Origin: Dorea_D hominis
GTDB taxonomy: Bacteria > Bacillota > Clostridia > Lachnospirales > Lachnospiraceae
Length of the DNA stretch: 20,593 bases
NCBI RefSeq assembly: GCF_014287705.1
Contig: NZ_JACOOY010000024.1
Location: 1 to 20,593, forward strand
Direction: 5' to 3'
Below the pieces are notes generated by a model. It had not been told where the DNA came from. It searched no databases and was given only the letters and a program-made list of their open reading frames with translations. The position numbers and the translations under genes were made by a program. Below, in pieces: positions 7,250 through 14,212 of this stretch. Position 1 is the first letter of the stretch. Each line of letters begins with the position of its first letter.

Positions 7250-8113
7250 ATGATAACAACGGCAAGACAATTAAAGGATTTAATTCGTAATATGTCAAAG
7301 AAAAAATCCGCAGATGCACAGATTTTGATGCGGAATTATATGATGGAACGTTTTTTAGAACGAATTTCTTTATCAGAGTATAAAAACCAGTTTATATTAA
7401 AAGGTGGAATGCTTGTGGCGGCAATGGTTGGTCTGGATGCCAGAGCTACTATGGATCTGGATGCTACCATAAAAGGCACTAATGTTAGTGTGGAGGATGT
7501 AGAAATGATTATATCCCAAATTATATCAATTCCACTGGACGATGGTGTTTCATTTCGGGTCAAACGGATATCGGAAATCATGGAAGAAGCAGATTATCCT
7601 GGTGTTCGTGTAAGCATGGAAACGAAATTTGATGGTGTAATCACACCATTAAAGATTGATATTTCTACAGGGGATGTAATTACACCAAGAGAAATCAAGT
7701 ACAAATTTAATCTTATGCTTGAAGACCGCACTATTGAGGTATGGGCATATAATCTGGAAACGGTATTGGCTGAAAAATTGGAAACTGTTGTTAGTCGAAA
7801 CGTTACAAATACACGAATGAGAGATTTTTATGATATTTATATTTTACAAAAGTTGTATGGAGAACAACTCCAAAAACAAGTTTTATGGACTGCACTTGTG
7901 GCTACAGCCAAAAAAAGGGGAACATTAGACCTGATAGAAGCTGAGGATATAAGAGAAATATTTGATGAAATTGAATCAAGTCCGGTTATGGAGACCTTAT
8001 GGAAAACATATCAAAAAAATTATTCTTATGCTGCTGATATTTCATGGCATGCAATTGTGAAGTCAATCTGTGCATTATATGGAAGTATATTGGAGAATAT
8101 GTATGACACATAA
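7250..8113 (+). CDS. abiEii: AbiEii-family toxin, nucleotidyltransferase
   Basis: A 287-residue member of the AbiEii nucleotidyltransferase superfamily. Motif I is LKGGMLVAAMVG (about 50-61), motif II RATMDLD (65-71, with the Asp-x-Asp metal pair), motif III has the third Asp in LKIDIST, and motif IV is ETVLAEKLETVV with NTRMRDFYDIY about 15 residues on. All catalytic positions look intact, so the toxin should be active. Known family members modify nucleic-acid targets, in some cases adding nucleotides to tRNA ends, and arrest growth on phage infection; the target here is unknown. It is co-transcribed with the antitoxin, with no spacer. Confidence 0.92.
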   Translation: MITTARQLKDLIRNMSKKKSADAQILMRNYMMERFLERISLSEYKNQFILKGGMLVAAMVGLDARATMDLDATIKGTNVSVEDVEMIISQIISIPLDDGVSFRVKRISEIMEEADYPGVRVSMETKFDGVITPLKIDISTGDVITPREIKYKFNLMLEDRTIEVWAYNLETVLAEKLETVVSRNVTNTRMRDFYDIYILQKLYGEQLQKQVLWTALVATAKKRGTLDLIEAEDIREIFDEIESSPVMETLWKTYQKNYSYAADISWHAIVKSICALYGSILENMYDT

Positions 8114-8261
8114 AAAACTGATATGTAAATTACGTTAGCATTTTGAGTTGCCTAAATTCGAAAGTTAGGAAAATCTTAATAATTTCTCAGGCAATCCATT
8201 GTGAATTTAGATGTTGTATTTGCTATACTTAATTGGAAATATGAGCAAAGGAGTTGAAAAT

Positions 8262-8558
8262 ATGTCTGAAAAGATATTGATTATAGATGACGAGCAAGAT
8301 ATAGCGGATCTGTTGGAGGTCTACTTGAAAAACGAAAATTACGTCGTTTATAAATTTTACTGCGCAACGGATGCCATGTCGTGTATTGAAAGCGGCGACA
8401 TTGATCTTGCCATTCTGGATATTATGCTCCCGGATATGAACGGCTTTTCACTTTGCCAGCTTATCCGAAAGAAATACACTTATCCAATCATAATGCTAAC
8501 GGCTAAAATTGAGGAAACGGATAAAATAACGGGGCTGACATTTGCTGGGGTTAGATAG
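8262..8558 (+). pseudogene. VanR-like response regulator, truncated by element insertion
   Basis: The first 92 or so codons encode an OmpR/PhoB-type receiver domain: acidic pair in IIDDEQD, phosphorylated Asp in LAILDIMLPDMNG, Thr in IIMLTAKI, and then DKITGLT. The sequence closely resembles VanR-type regulators, where this is followed by GADDY and a DNA-binding domain. Here the frame becomes FAGVR and stops where the serine recombinase gene ends on the other strand. The conserved Lys of the receiver and the output domain are missing, so the gene is broken. AAAGGAG precedes the ATG, and an extended -10 (TGCTATACT) lies at about 8220. The rest of the gene and its kinase are not in the window. 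Confidence 0.88.
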
Positions 8559-10224
8559 CGATACTTTTTACATCTACCATGTTGCGGCGGTCATGGTTGA
8601 CAACTTGCGTCGGCTCCTGCTCGGTATCAACCTGTCCGACAAAGCTATAATGGATTTCGATTTTCCGGGTGTTGGTTTCCCGGTCTAATTCATGTATCAA
8701 AATACGGTCGATAAACTCATGGACGTTTTCATAGGTCAATTCCTGTATGTCGCTGTATTTCCCGACAATCTGAATAAACCTTGATATATCCCTTTTTCGC
8801 TCGGTAACGGTTGCGATCTGCTGTTGTAACTCGTCTATCCTTGCGGCAAGGGATTTCTTTTCGTCCTCATAGCCGGAAGTTAGAAACACAAACCGTTCAT
8901 CTGTCAGTCTGCCTAATGCGTTGTCCTCATACAGCTTGCGGAAAAGCGTGTCAAGTTCGGTCATACGCGCCTGTGCTTTGAAAAGTTCCTTTTGCTGCTG
9001 CGCTAATGCCTTTCTCGCTTCCATGTCGCCGTACTCGGTAGCTTTACAGATAAAGTCCTGTTCGTGTTCCTTAACATACCGCAAAACCCGCCGCATATCT
9101 TCCAGCACTAAATCAAGAAGTACGTTTTTGCGGATATAATGAGAGGTACACTCGCTGCCTGTCCTTGCCCTGTTGCGCCATGCGCCGCAAGAATAGGAAA
9201 ACTTGCGCGGCTCGATATTTACGCCCTGTTGGTAATACATCTTATGTCTGCAACCAGCGCAAAACAGCAAGCCGGAAAAAATATCAATCTCCGCTGCTTT
9301 TGTCGGGCGGTGGCGGGTAGCAATCCGCTTTTGCGCAAGTTCAAAGGTTTCCTCGTCAACAAGCGGCTCATGGGTGTTTGGGAAGAAATAGCGTTGTTCT
9401 TCTTCGTTCTTCCGGGTCTTTTTCGACTTGTAGGATACCTTGTGAGTTTTCGCGGTTATGGTATGCCCTAAATATTCCTGCCTTGCTAATATGTCATAGA
9501 GCGTTTTGTCCGGCCAAGTATAGGGGGCGATCATTGCCCGCTGATACCGCGCCTGTCCTGTACGCTGATAGCGCAACGCTCCAATCGTCAAGACTTTGTT
9601 TTCCGCAAGCCATTTTTGGATTTCGCACATACGCACGCCGCTAACAAACATAGCGAAAACCTGTTTGACAATCGGCGCGGTTTCCGGGTCGGGTATAAGG
9701 TGGTGGCGGTTGTTCGGGTCTGGGATATAGCCGTATGGATATTCCCCGTTGACGCGCTCGCCTTTTTGCGCCTGTGCCTGTTTAACTGCGCGGATTTTCT
9801 TGCTTGTGTCGCGGGCGTAAAACTCGTTAAACCAGTTCCGCAAGGGGGTAAACTCGTTATCCTCCCGCGCTGTGTCAACTCCGTCGTTGATCGCGATATA
9901 GCGTACTCCGTTTTCGGGAAATACAATCTCTATGAGTTCGCCCGTTTTCAGATAGTTTCTGCCAAGACGGGAAAGGTCTTTGGTAATGACCGTCGCCACT
10001 CGTCCGGCTTCCACTTCCTGCAACATCGCTTGCAGCCCCTCGCGCTCAAAACTCACGCCGGAAAATCCGTCGTCCACAAAAAACTTTGTGTTCAAAAAAT
10101 GGTGTTCGTCCGCATAGCGTTGAAGTATCATTTTTTGGTGCTGTATGCTTCCGCTTTCTCCGGCTTGCATATCCTCTTGACTTAAACGGCAGTAAAGGGC
10201 GGTGATTTTATTCGACTGTAACAT
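8551..10224 (-). CDS. Large serine recombinase (TndX-like)
   Basis: The protein is 557 residues, close to TndX (533). The resolvase catalytic domain (about 1-160) has the nucleophile Ser15 in YCRLSQED and the motifs VITKDLSRLGRN and FNEFYARDTSKKI. A recombinase domain follows (GYIPDPNNRHHLIPD onward, about 180-300), then a zinc ribbon (FCAGCRHKMYY with CGAWR and SECTSHY), a coiled-coil segment (about 400-490) and a basic C-terminus. It should excise and insert the element between short att sites without host factors. The start at 10224 has AAGGAGG just upstream; a longer reading to 10275 lacks one. TATAAT with an extended TG lies at 10274-10279 on this strand. Confidence 0.93.
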   Translation of the reverse strand: MLQSNKITALYCRLSQEDMQAGESGSIQHQKMILQRYADEHHFLNTKFFVDDGFSGVSFEREGLQAMLQEVEAGRVATVITKDLSRLGRNYLKTGELIEIVFPENGVRYIAINDGVDTAREDNEFTPLRNWFNEFYARDTSKKIRAVKQAQAQKGERVNGEYPYGYIPDPNNRHHLIPDPETAPIVKQVFAMFVSGVRMCEIQKWLAENKVLTIGALRYQRTGQARYQRAMIAPYTWPDKTLYDILARQEYLGHTITAKTHKVSYKSKKTRKNEEEQRYFFPNTHEPLVDEETFELAQKRIATRHRPTKAAEIDIFSGLLFCAGCRHKMYYQQGVNIEPRKFSYSCGAWRNRARTGSECTSHYIRKNVLLDLVLEDMRRVLRYVKEHEQDFICKATEYGDMEARKALAQQQKELFKAQARMTELDTLFRKLYEDNALGRLTDERFVFLTSGYEDEKKSLAARIDELQQQIATVTERKRDISRFIQIVGKYSDIQELTYENVHEFIDRILIHELDRETNTRKIEIHYSFVGQVDTEQEPTQVVNHDRRNMVDVKSIAI

Positions 10225-10301
10225 TAGTCCTCCTTTCCGACAGCCGAATAAACAGGTATAATGTGTTGCTATCATTATACCATATCCCGCCGCCTAATGC
10301 A

Positions 10302-10475
10302 CTACTCGGACGCTAAAAATCCCGGATTTCCGGGCTTTTTCTGCAAATCCTTTACAATGAGTTTCTCAATCTTTTTATGGATTGTATCGGTTGCCTTTTC
10401 ACTCGGCAACGCTTGAACAAGATAGGTGATTTTCCCTATTTTGCGTTCGGTTGTAATTGTCTGTTTTTTATCCAT
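10302..10475 (-). CDS. tnpW: TnpW-like transposon-encoded small protein
   Basis: A 57-residue protein beginning MDKKQTITTERKIGKITYLV, continuing with ATDTIHKKIEKLI; this matches the TnpW family of Tn4451-type elements, where it lies beside the large serine recombinase. The role is unsettled; an accessory function in excision is possible. AAAGGAGG lies 8 nt before the ATG. The final residues (KKPGNPGFLASE) overlap a short CCCGGATTTCCGGG dyad at 10319-10332. It is in the same orientation as the recombinase, 77 nt upstream of it. Confidence 0.8.
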   Translation of the reverse strand: MDKKQTITTERKIGKITYLVQALPSEKATDTIHKKIEKLIVKDLQKKPGNPGFLASE

Positions 10476-10933
10476 TAGAAAAACCTCCTTTTCCTGTATG
10501 GATAAACTATATTCGTCAAAAGGCAAAAACGGGCGGTTGTTAGCTGCAACCTCACGGGAGTTTCACCCCGGCCCATGCTTATGGGTGCGCCGCGCAATAC
10601 TTTGAGGGTGTTCAACGCGGGAGTATCATTGTGCCGCCTTGTATGTCGTCGCCCACAAGCTGCTAAACCTGTTTTACGGCGCGGTAGTTCTCGCTCGGCT
10701 TTTCCCCTATGGGGAAAAGCTGTCATGGCGTACCCGCCGACTGGCTCGGTACAGACGGAATGTACCCGTTTGCCTGTTATGCTGCGCACCAAAGGCCGCT
10801 TTCTTTGTCAAAGAACAATAGGCTTTGTCGGCCTGCAAAAGCACATCAACAGCGGATATGCTTTTGCGGAACGACAAATAGCCCATAACGGGAAGCGTGG
10901 AAAGGGGACACGCTCCCCGCATGGGCTAAAAGA
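10476..10933. other. Gene-less, strongly structured spacer of the nested element
   Basis: I see no credible gene in these 458 bases, though frames are open by virtue of GC content. There are many dyads: CCCAT/ATGGG (10568-10581), GCTTTTCCCC-TAT-GGGGAAAAGC (10698-10720), TTCTTTG/CAAAGAA (10801-10815), GCAAAAGCA/TGCTTTTGC (10835-10867), and AGCCCA (about 10879) with TGGGCT (about 10922) enclosing AGCGTG/CACGCT. On the minus strand this would be the 5' leader of tnpW and the recombinase. It may be a structured RNA or a recombinase/transfer site. Confidence 0.5.
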
Positions 10934-11176
10934 TTATCCTACATGAAAAGCAAGGGTGCGGGTAATAAGGCGCACTTGCAGCCTGTTACGCATTTCCTCG
11001 TCCACATAGGAATAGGTATTGCCCGCGTCGTCTTTCAGCGTGCGGGTACAAAGTTTCGCTATGTAACCCTCGTAGTGCTTCAAGATCGCGCACATGGCGG
11101 TTGTGTCGCCGTTTGCCGCTGCGGAAATGACAGGGAACGGCAACAGATTTTCAGACTTCCTAACGGTATTCATCAT
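10934..11176 (-). CDS. HTH_16-type small regulator (Tn916 orf8-like)
   Basis: An 80-residue protein; the pattern VISAAANGDTTAMCAILKHYEGYIAKLCTR and the end DEEMRNRLQVRLITRTLAFHV are typical of the small helix-turn-helix proteins paired with sigma-like proteins in Tn916 and related elements. The gene starts inside the sigma gene (17-nt overlap at 11160-11176), so the two are translationally coupled. TTGGAGGG lies 8 nt before the first of two ATG codons. In Tn916 the equivalent pair drives expression of recombination and transfer genes; the same role is inferred here. Confidence 0.85.
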   Translation of the reverse strand: MMNTVRKSENLLPFPVISAAANGDTTAMCAILKHYEGYIAKLCTRTLKDDAGNTYSYVDEEMRNRLQVRLITRTLAFHVG

Positions 11177-11597
11177 CTGCTTTTCCCTCCAAATACTGTT
11201 TGATTTTCGCAAGCGCGGATTTCCTGTGCCGGAAAACCGTCGTGCGTACAACATTCAGCAGTTCGCCAATTTCCGCGTCGCTCATATCCAAGAAGTAGGA
11301 CAAAAGGATAATGTCGCGTTTCCTTTCGGGCAAAGCGTTAAGGGCTTCGGCAAGCAGTTCATTTTTGACGAGTACATCAAAGCCGGACACTTGAAAACGG
11401 AAATAATCGCTTTCGTATTCGTCCGTTGTGAAAAGCTGCGCGAGTTCGCTTTCGCTCAAATCCGAAAAAGTAACTTCGCGTGCTGCGCGTTTCGCAAGAG
11501 TGCGGCGGTGGCTTTTCGCTTCGCCGACCAAAGTTTTCTTTGCTAATGCGTCGTACTGATGTTGTATTCTTTCCTTGTCGGAAGAAGATAGCTCCAT
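11160..11597 (-). CDS. Sigma-70-like factor (Tn916 orf7-like)
   Basis: A 145-residue protein with a region-4 helix-turn-helix at about 95-138: LPERKRDIILLSYFLDMSD, AEIGELLNVVRTTVFRHRKSAL. The N-terminal part is basic and lacks clear region 2 motifs, as in Tn916 Orf7. The start at 11597 has AAGGAGGTG about 8 nt upstream. It precedes the HTH gene with overlap and lies downstream of the methyltransferase operon on the same strand, separated by a strong terminator and a possible own promoter. It probably activates the recombinase genes when transcription reads through. Confidence 0.88.
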   Translation of the reverse strand: MELSSSDKERIQHQYDALAKKTLVGEAKSHRRTLAKRAAREVTFSDLSESELAQLFTTDEYESDYFRFQVSGFDVLVKNELLAEALNALPERKRDIILLSYFLDMSDAEIGELLNVVRTTVFRHRKSALAKIKQYLEGKADDEYR

Positions 11598-12000
11598 AGA
11601 GTTCACCTCCTTCCCGCGTGGAGTAGAGGACGGGAGTTAAGGGCTTGTCCTCTCTGCCCCTTTCGCTCCGTACCCGTTCGGGAGATGGCTCTTGAGTGCG
11701 CTTTTCAGAAAAAAGTTGAAAAAAGCAAAATGCGCCCGTCCGCAAGACGCGGACGGGCGCAAAGGAAATGTAAGCAGTAGCTAAATGTATTGACAGTTCA
11801 CATTCATAGCCGGAATATCCCGCTTGCGGAGCATAGCTTTTTTTGACCGCAAAGCATTAGGCGGGTTACAGTAAATAAAAATGGACACGGCGATACCTCC
11901 CCGATACCGCCGTATCCTTAAAAAAGGGCGACTTTAATACACTACCCGCAATCCATTCTATAATAGGGAACAGCGGCTTTTGCGCAATATTAAATAAAAA
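11598..12000 (-). promoter_or_regulatory. Gene-less spacer between methyltransferase and sigma genes
   Basis: No gene is seen. On the minus strand there is a candidate promoter, TTGCGC (11982-11987), 16 bp, TATTAT (11960-11965), and a GGGAGG near 11898 that leads to no clear frame. At 11732-11760 a perfect 12-bp stem GCGCCCGTCCGC/GCGGACGGGCGC with a 5-nt loop is followed on the minus strand by ATTTTGCTTTTTT, a good intrinsic terminator placed before the sigma gene. The sequence resembles the conserved spacer downstream of resistance genes in Tn916-like elements. Confidence 0.6.
11732..11760 (-). terminator. Intrinsic terminator upstream of the sigma gene
   Basis: Perfect 12-bp GC-rich stem, loop of 5 nt, followed on the minus strand by ATTTTGCTTTTTT. 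It would stop or meter transcripts coming from the methyltransferase operon and the 11960-11987 promoter before they reach the sigma gene. Confidence 0.75.
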
Positions 12001-12043
12001 AGCCGATAACACATAGGTTTTTTGACCTAATGCGTTATCGGCT
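11995..12043 (-). terminator. Intrinsic terminator after the methyltransferase gene
   Basis: A stem of AGCCGATAAC paired with GTTATCGGCT plus an inner AGGT/ACCT around a short loop (12001-12043) is followed on the minus strand by TTTTTATTTAA. It lies 28 nt past the methyltransferase stop codon. Confidence 0.85.
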
Positions 12044-12070
12044 CTGCGTCTATGCGTCTGGCACTTTTAA

Positions 12071-13054
12071 TCATTTTTTTTTGAATTTATTATATGTGTT
12101 AGCTAACTGTCCACAAGCCGCGTTAATCTCTCTGCCATGAGAAACTCTCATAGTAACTTCAAGTCCTGCTTGCTCTAATTGATGTTTGAATGCAACTATT
12201 TCCCGTTTCTGTGGTGCTTTAATTCTTGAATTGCTTGTTGGGTTGTATTGTAACACGTTAATCATAACTTTTTTGCCCCGAAACCATTTTGCAAGTTGTC
12301 TTACATCTGAGGGCCGGTCATTTATACCCGGTAAAAGCAAATACGCAAAGACAATTTTGCGATTATGCCTTTCAGAATAGGATAAGGCTTGCTTAACAAC
12401 ATCTTCAATAGCATATATGCGCATGTGAGGAATAATACGATTTCTTGCAGATTGTGTTGCTGCGTGTAAAGATATTGTCAACTGAATTTTAAGATGTTCC
12501 TCGCGCAATTTTTTTAATTGATCGACCGGACCAACTGTTGATATGGTAATGCCGTCGGTTGGAAAGTTGAGCCCATATCTATCTCGGAGAATATGGATTG
12601 CTTTTATCAAGTTGTCATAATTGAATAAAGGCTCTCCCATACCCATAAAAACGATACGGTTTACTTTTCGACGCAACAATATAATCTGTTGTACGATTTC
12701 TGACGATGTTAGATTACGAACAAAGCCATTTCGCCCGGACTCACAAAAAATACAACCAACAGGACAACCGACTTGTGTGCTCACGCAAACAGTTCCACCA
12801 TCTCGCCGCTTGATAAAAACCGTTTCAATGTATTTGTTGTCTTTCAGTTCGTAAACATACTTTTCAGTATCACTGCTTTTGCAAATATTTTTTACCAACA
12901 TTGATAGATTTTTTTTGCGTGGTAATTGCTTATATAATTCTTCATATAAGGCTTTTGCTTCATTCTCGCCAATAACTTCCGACATTTCTTTGTAAGTAAA
13001 TCCGTATGGATCATTCCGTACTTCCGCAGGCGTATATTTAGGTAAACGTTTCAT
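12071..13054 (-). CDS. RlmN/Cfr-family 23S rRNA methyltransferase-like radical SAM enzyme
   Basis: A 327-residue radical SAM enzyme. It keeps all catalytic residues of RlmN and Cfr: Cys97, Cys101 and Cys104 in GCPVGCIFC (cluster), Cys90 in TVCVSTQ and Cys314 in NAACGQL (the methyl-carrying and partner cysteines), with GMGEP (138-142), SLHAAT and YLLLPGIND. GMGEP and NYD favour RlmN over Cfr, which has GMGEA. The N-terminal RNA-binding domain (1-75) is short and divergent, so it is not the housekeeping RlmN. Known members methylate A2503 of 23S rRNA; Cfr gives resistance to peptidyl-transferase drugs. It follows the KTR gene by 16 nt behind an attenuator-type leader. Resistance is an inference from context. 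AAAGGAT precedes the start. Confidence 0.85.
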   Translation of the reverse strand: MKRLPKYTPAEVRNDPYGFTYKEMSEVIGENEAKALYEELYKQLPRKKNLSMLVKNICKSSDTEKYVYELKDNKYIETVFIKRRDGGTVCVSTQVGCPVGCIFCESGRNGFVRNLTSSEIVQQIILLRRKVNRIVFMGMGEPLFNYDNLIKAIHILRDRYGLNFPTDGITISTVGPVDQLKKLREEHLKIQLTISLHAATQSARNRIIPHMRIYAIEDVVKQALSYSERHNRKIVFAYLLLPGINDRPSDVRQLAKWFRGKKVMINVLQYNPTSNSRIKAPQKREIVAFKHQLEQAGLEVTMRVSHGREINAACGQLANTYNKFKKK

Positions 13055-13070
13055 TTTTATATCCTTTCTT

Positions 13071-13256
13071 CTAAATAATAAAAGTTTGTTTTTCTGTATT
13101 TTTGATTACAATCTCTAATTTTTCTACATCAATGATATGCGTCAATTTGCATTTAGGGCAGAAAAGAGGAAAATCTTTTAATACAGTATTATGAAATACT
13201 TGAACTCTCGTCTTTCCGTTACAAATCGGACATTTTATCCAATATTTTTTAAGCAT
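13071..13256 (-). CDS. Cysteine-rich KTR-domain protein
   Basis: A 61-residue protein with WIKCPICNGKTRVQV and, after NTVLKDFPLFCPKCK, a second CxxC; the two CxxC pairs should bind zinc. It matches the KTR family whose genes sit next to tet(M) and similar resistance genes in Tn916-like elements. The function is unknown. Here it is the first full gene behind the leader, followed at 16 nt by the methyltransferase gene, so both share the same control. The ribosome binding site (AAAGGACGAG) is moderate. Confidence 0.88.
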   Translation of the reverse strand: MLKKYWIKCPICNGKTRVQVFHNTVLKDFPLFCPKCKLTHIIDVEKLEIVIKNTEKQTFII

Positions 13257-13279
13257 TATATTTCACTCGTCCTTTTTAC

Positions 13280-13326
13280 ACAAAAAAATGCAGGTCAATC
13301 CTCAACATGAGCATTGACCTGCATTT
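13280..13326 (-). terminator. Second leader terminator, just before the KTR gene
   Basis: AAATGCAGGTCAAT (13286-13299) and its exact complement (13313-13326) form a 14-bp stem, followed on the minus strand by a run of T residues. It lies 30 nt before the KTR start codon, so full expression needs read-through. Confidence 0.85.
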
Positions 13327-13433
13327 ATAATGCACAGAGCAGTACAACAAAACTAAGGCATAGCTTGCACTATGTCTATACTATATCTATACGTCGTTAG
13401 TTTTTTGTATAGCATCCGCAAAATAAGCATGAC

Positions 13434-13457
13434 AAAAAAGCCCATGTTGAAAATGGG
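13434..13457 (-). terminator. First leader hairpin with U-run
   Basis: On the minus strand CCCAT-TTTCAAC-ATGGG is followed by CTTTTTTG; upstream AAAAAAAGG can extend the stem by pairing with the U-run. It begins 21 nt after the leader peptide stop codon, a distance at which ribosome position can affect folding. Confidence 0.6.
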
Positions 13458-13477
13458 AAAATCCTTTTTTTCAATGC

Positions 13478-13504
13478 TTATCTAATACGCATGCTATGCA
13501 ACAT
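13478..13504 (-). CDS. Leader peptide MLHSMRIR
   Basis: An 8-codon frame with an unusually strong ribosome binding site (AAAGGAGGTGG, 7 nt before the ATG), stopping 21 nt before a terminator hairpin. Short leader peptides of this type precede tet(M)-like and other ribosome-directed resistance genes. Its role would be to load a ribosome as a sensor. Confidence 0.7.
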   Translation of the reverse strand: MLHSMRIR

Positions 13505-13532
13505 AAACGCCACCTCCTTTTACATAAATTTT

Positions 13533-13561
13533 ATTTTATCAGAAAATCAGTCTACTGTCAA
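13533..13561 (-). promoter_or_regulatory. Consensus promoter of the KTR-methyltransferase operon
   Basis: On the minus strand TTGACA (13556-13561), a 17-bp spacer, and TAAAAT (13533-13538). It is near-perfect for sigma-A and would fire constantly, so control must lie in the leader. Confidence 0.9.
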
Positions 13562-13654
13562 TACACAACAGGAAGTATTTAACCTAATGATATGAATTGT
13601 GTGGACATATCCAAAAAGAAAGGTGAACTGTAAAATGTAACAGGGTGAATGAAA

Positions 13655-14011
13655 ATGGCAAAAAGACCCGTACCATTGTACGACTTTAAGGCTTTCGGGG
13701 CAGCTATAAAAGCCGCGAGAAATGAATACGGCGAGAGCCGCAAAAAGGTAAGCGACGAGTTATATATTTCCCCGCGCTACCTTGCGAATATCGAGAACAA
13801 GGGACAACAGCCGAGTTTACAGGTATTCTATGACCTTGTAACCCGGTATCATATTTCGGTAGATCAATTTTTCTTCCCGAACAGCAATGCGGAGAAATCC
13901 ACCGGGCGGCGGCAGCTTGACGCGCTGCTGGACGGTATGAGCGATAAAGGCATACGGATTGTAACCGCAACAGCAAGGGAGATAACGGAAGTCGAAAAAG
14001 CAGAGGATTAA
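13655..14011 (+). CDS. XRE-family HTH regulator
   Basis: A 118-residue protein with a Cro/C1 helix-turn-helix at about 10-65 (FGAAIKAARNEYGESRKKVSDE, ISPRYLANIENKGQQPS) and a short charged C-terminal tail after DQFFFPNS. The start at 13655 is preferred because AGGGTG is 8 nt upstream; an ATG two codons earlier is too close. It is divergent from the leader promoter and upstream of oriT and mobC, and so is a likely regulator of mobilization. A clear terminator follows it. Confidence 0.85.
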   Translation: MAKRPVPLYDFKAFGAAIKAARNEYGESRKKVSDELYISPRYLANIENKGQQPSLQVFYDLVTRYHISVDQFFFPNSNAEKSTGRRQLDALLDGMSDKGIRIVTATAREITEVEKAED

Positions 14012-14033
14012 CCTCACAATATGAGAAATCGGG

Positions 14034-14068
14034 AGATTGCAGCGCATGGCGGCTGCAATCTTTTTTTG
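14034..14068 (+). terminator. Intrinsic terminator after the XRE gene
   Basis: AGATTGCAGC (14034-14043) pairs with GCTGCAATCT (14052-14061) and is followed by TTTTTTG. It closes the XRE transcript before the oriT region. Confidence 0.85.
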
Positions 14069-14098
14069 CGTCCAAAATCAAAGGAACGCGCAACAAAT

Positions 14099-14206
14099 AC
14101 CGCCTTTCGGTGGGGGTATGGAGTAGATAGCAAGCACAGCAAACGAGTACCCGTTTGCGGAAAATGCTTGTTGGGATAATCCCAAACCCTTATACCGAAA
14201 GGCGGT
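14099..14206. other. Candidate oriT of the nested element
   Basis: Three nested or adjacent dyads lie directly before mobC. ACCGCCTTTCGGT (14099-14111) is exactly complementary to 14194-14206. Inside are GCAAACG/CGTTTGC (14139-14158), extended by CAAGCA/TGCTTG, and TTGGGA-TAA-TCCCAA (14171-14185). Dyads upstream of a MobC/relaxase pair are the usual layout of an oriT. The exact nic site is not identified. Confidence 0.55.
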
Positions 14207-14212
14207 GCGGAA

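Larger units (their letters stand above)
13257..13530 (-). promoter_or_regulatory. Attenuator-type leader of the KTR-methyltransferase operon
   Basis: The ~270-nt transcribed leader has, in order on the minus strand: a strong ribosome binding site (AAAGGAGGTGG) and an 8-codon peptide (13504-13478); a terminator-like hairpin CCCAT/ATGGG with CTTTTTT (13434-13457); a middle part with alternating TATAGATATAG/CTATACTATA and CATAG/CTATG segments that could pair in other ways; and a 14-bp hairpin with a U-run (13280-13326). This is the build of leaders in which a drug-stalled or faster-moving ribosome changes folding and permits read-through, as for tet(M). Confidence 0.75.

Noticed and set aside
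8262..8558. Part of a vancomycin-resistance cluster
   Set aside because: Only a truncated VanR-like receiver is present; there is no sensor kinase, ligase, dehydrogenase or dipeptidase gene in the window.
10475..10792. 105-codon minus-strand frame in the structured spacer
   Set aside because: No ribosome binding site, overlaps the tnpW start, and its composition (Arg, Thr, Gly) is that of a GC-rich non-coding stretch.
11377..11745. 122-codon minus-strand frame over the sigma gene start and terminator
   Set aside because: It covers a perfect terminator stem and the ribosome binding site and first part of the sigma gene; the sigma frame is clearly the real one.
12071..13054. Calling the methyltransferase cfr
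   Set aside because: GMGEP and NYD segments are RlmN-like where Cfr has GMGEA, and overall similarity to Cfr appears low; only the family level is supported.
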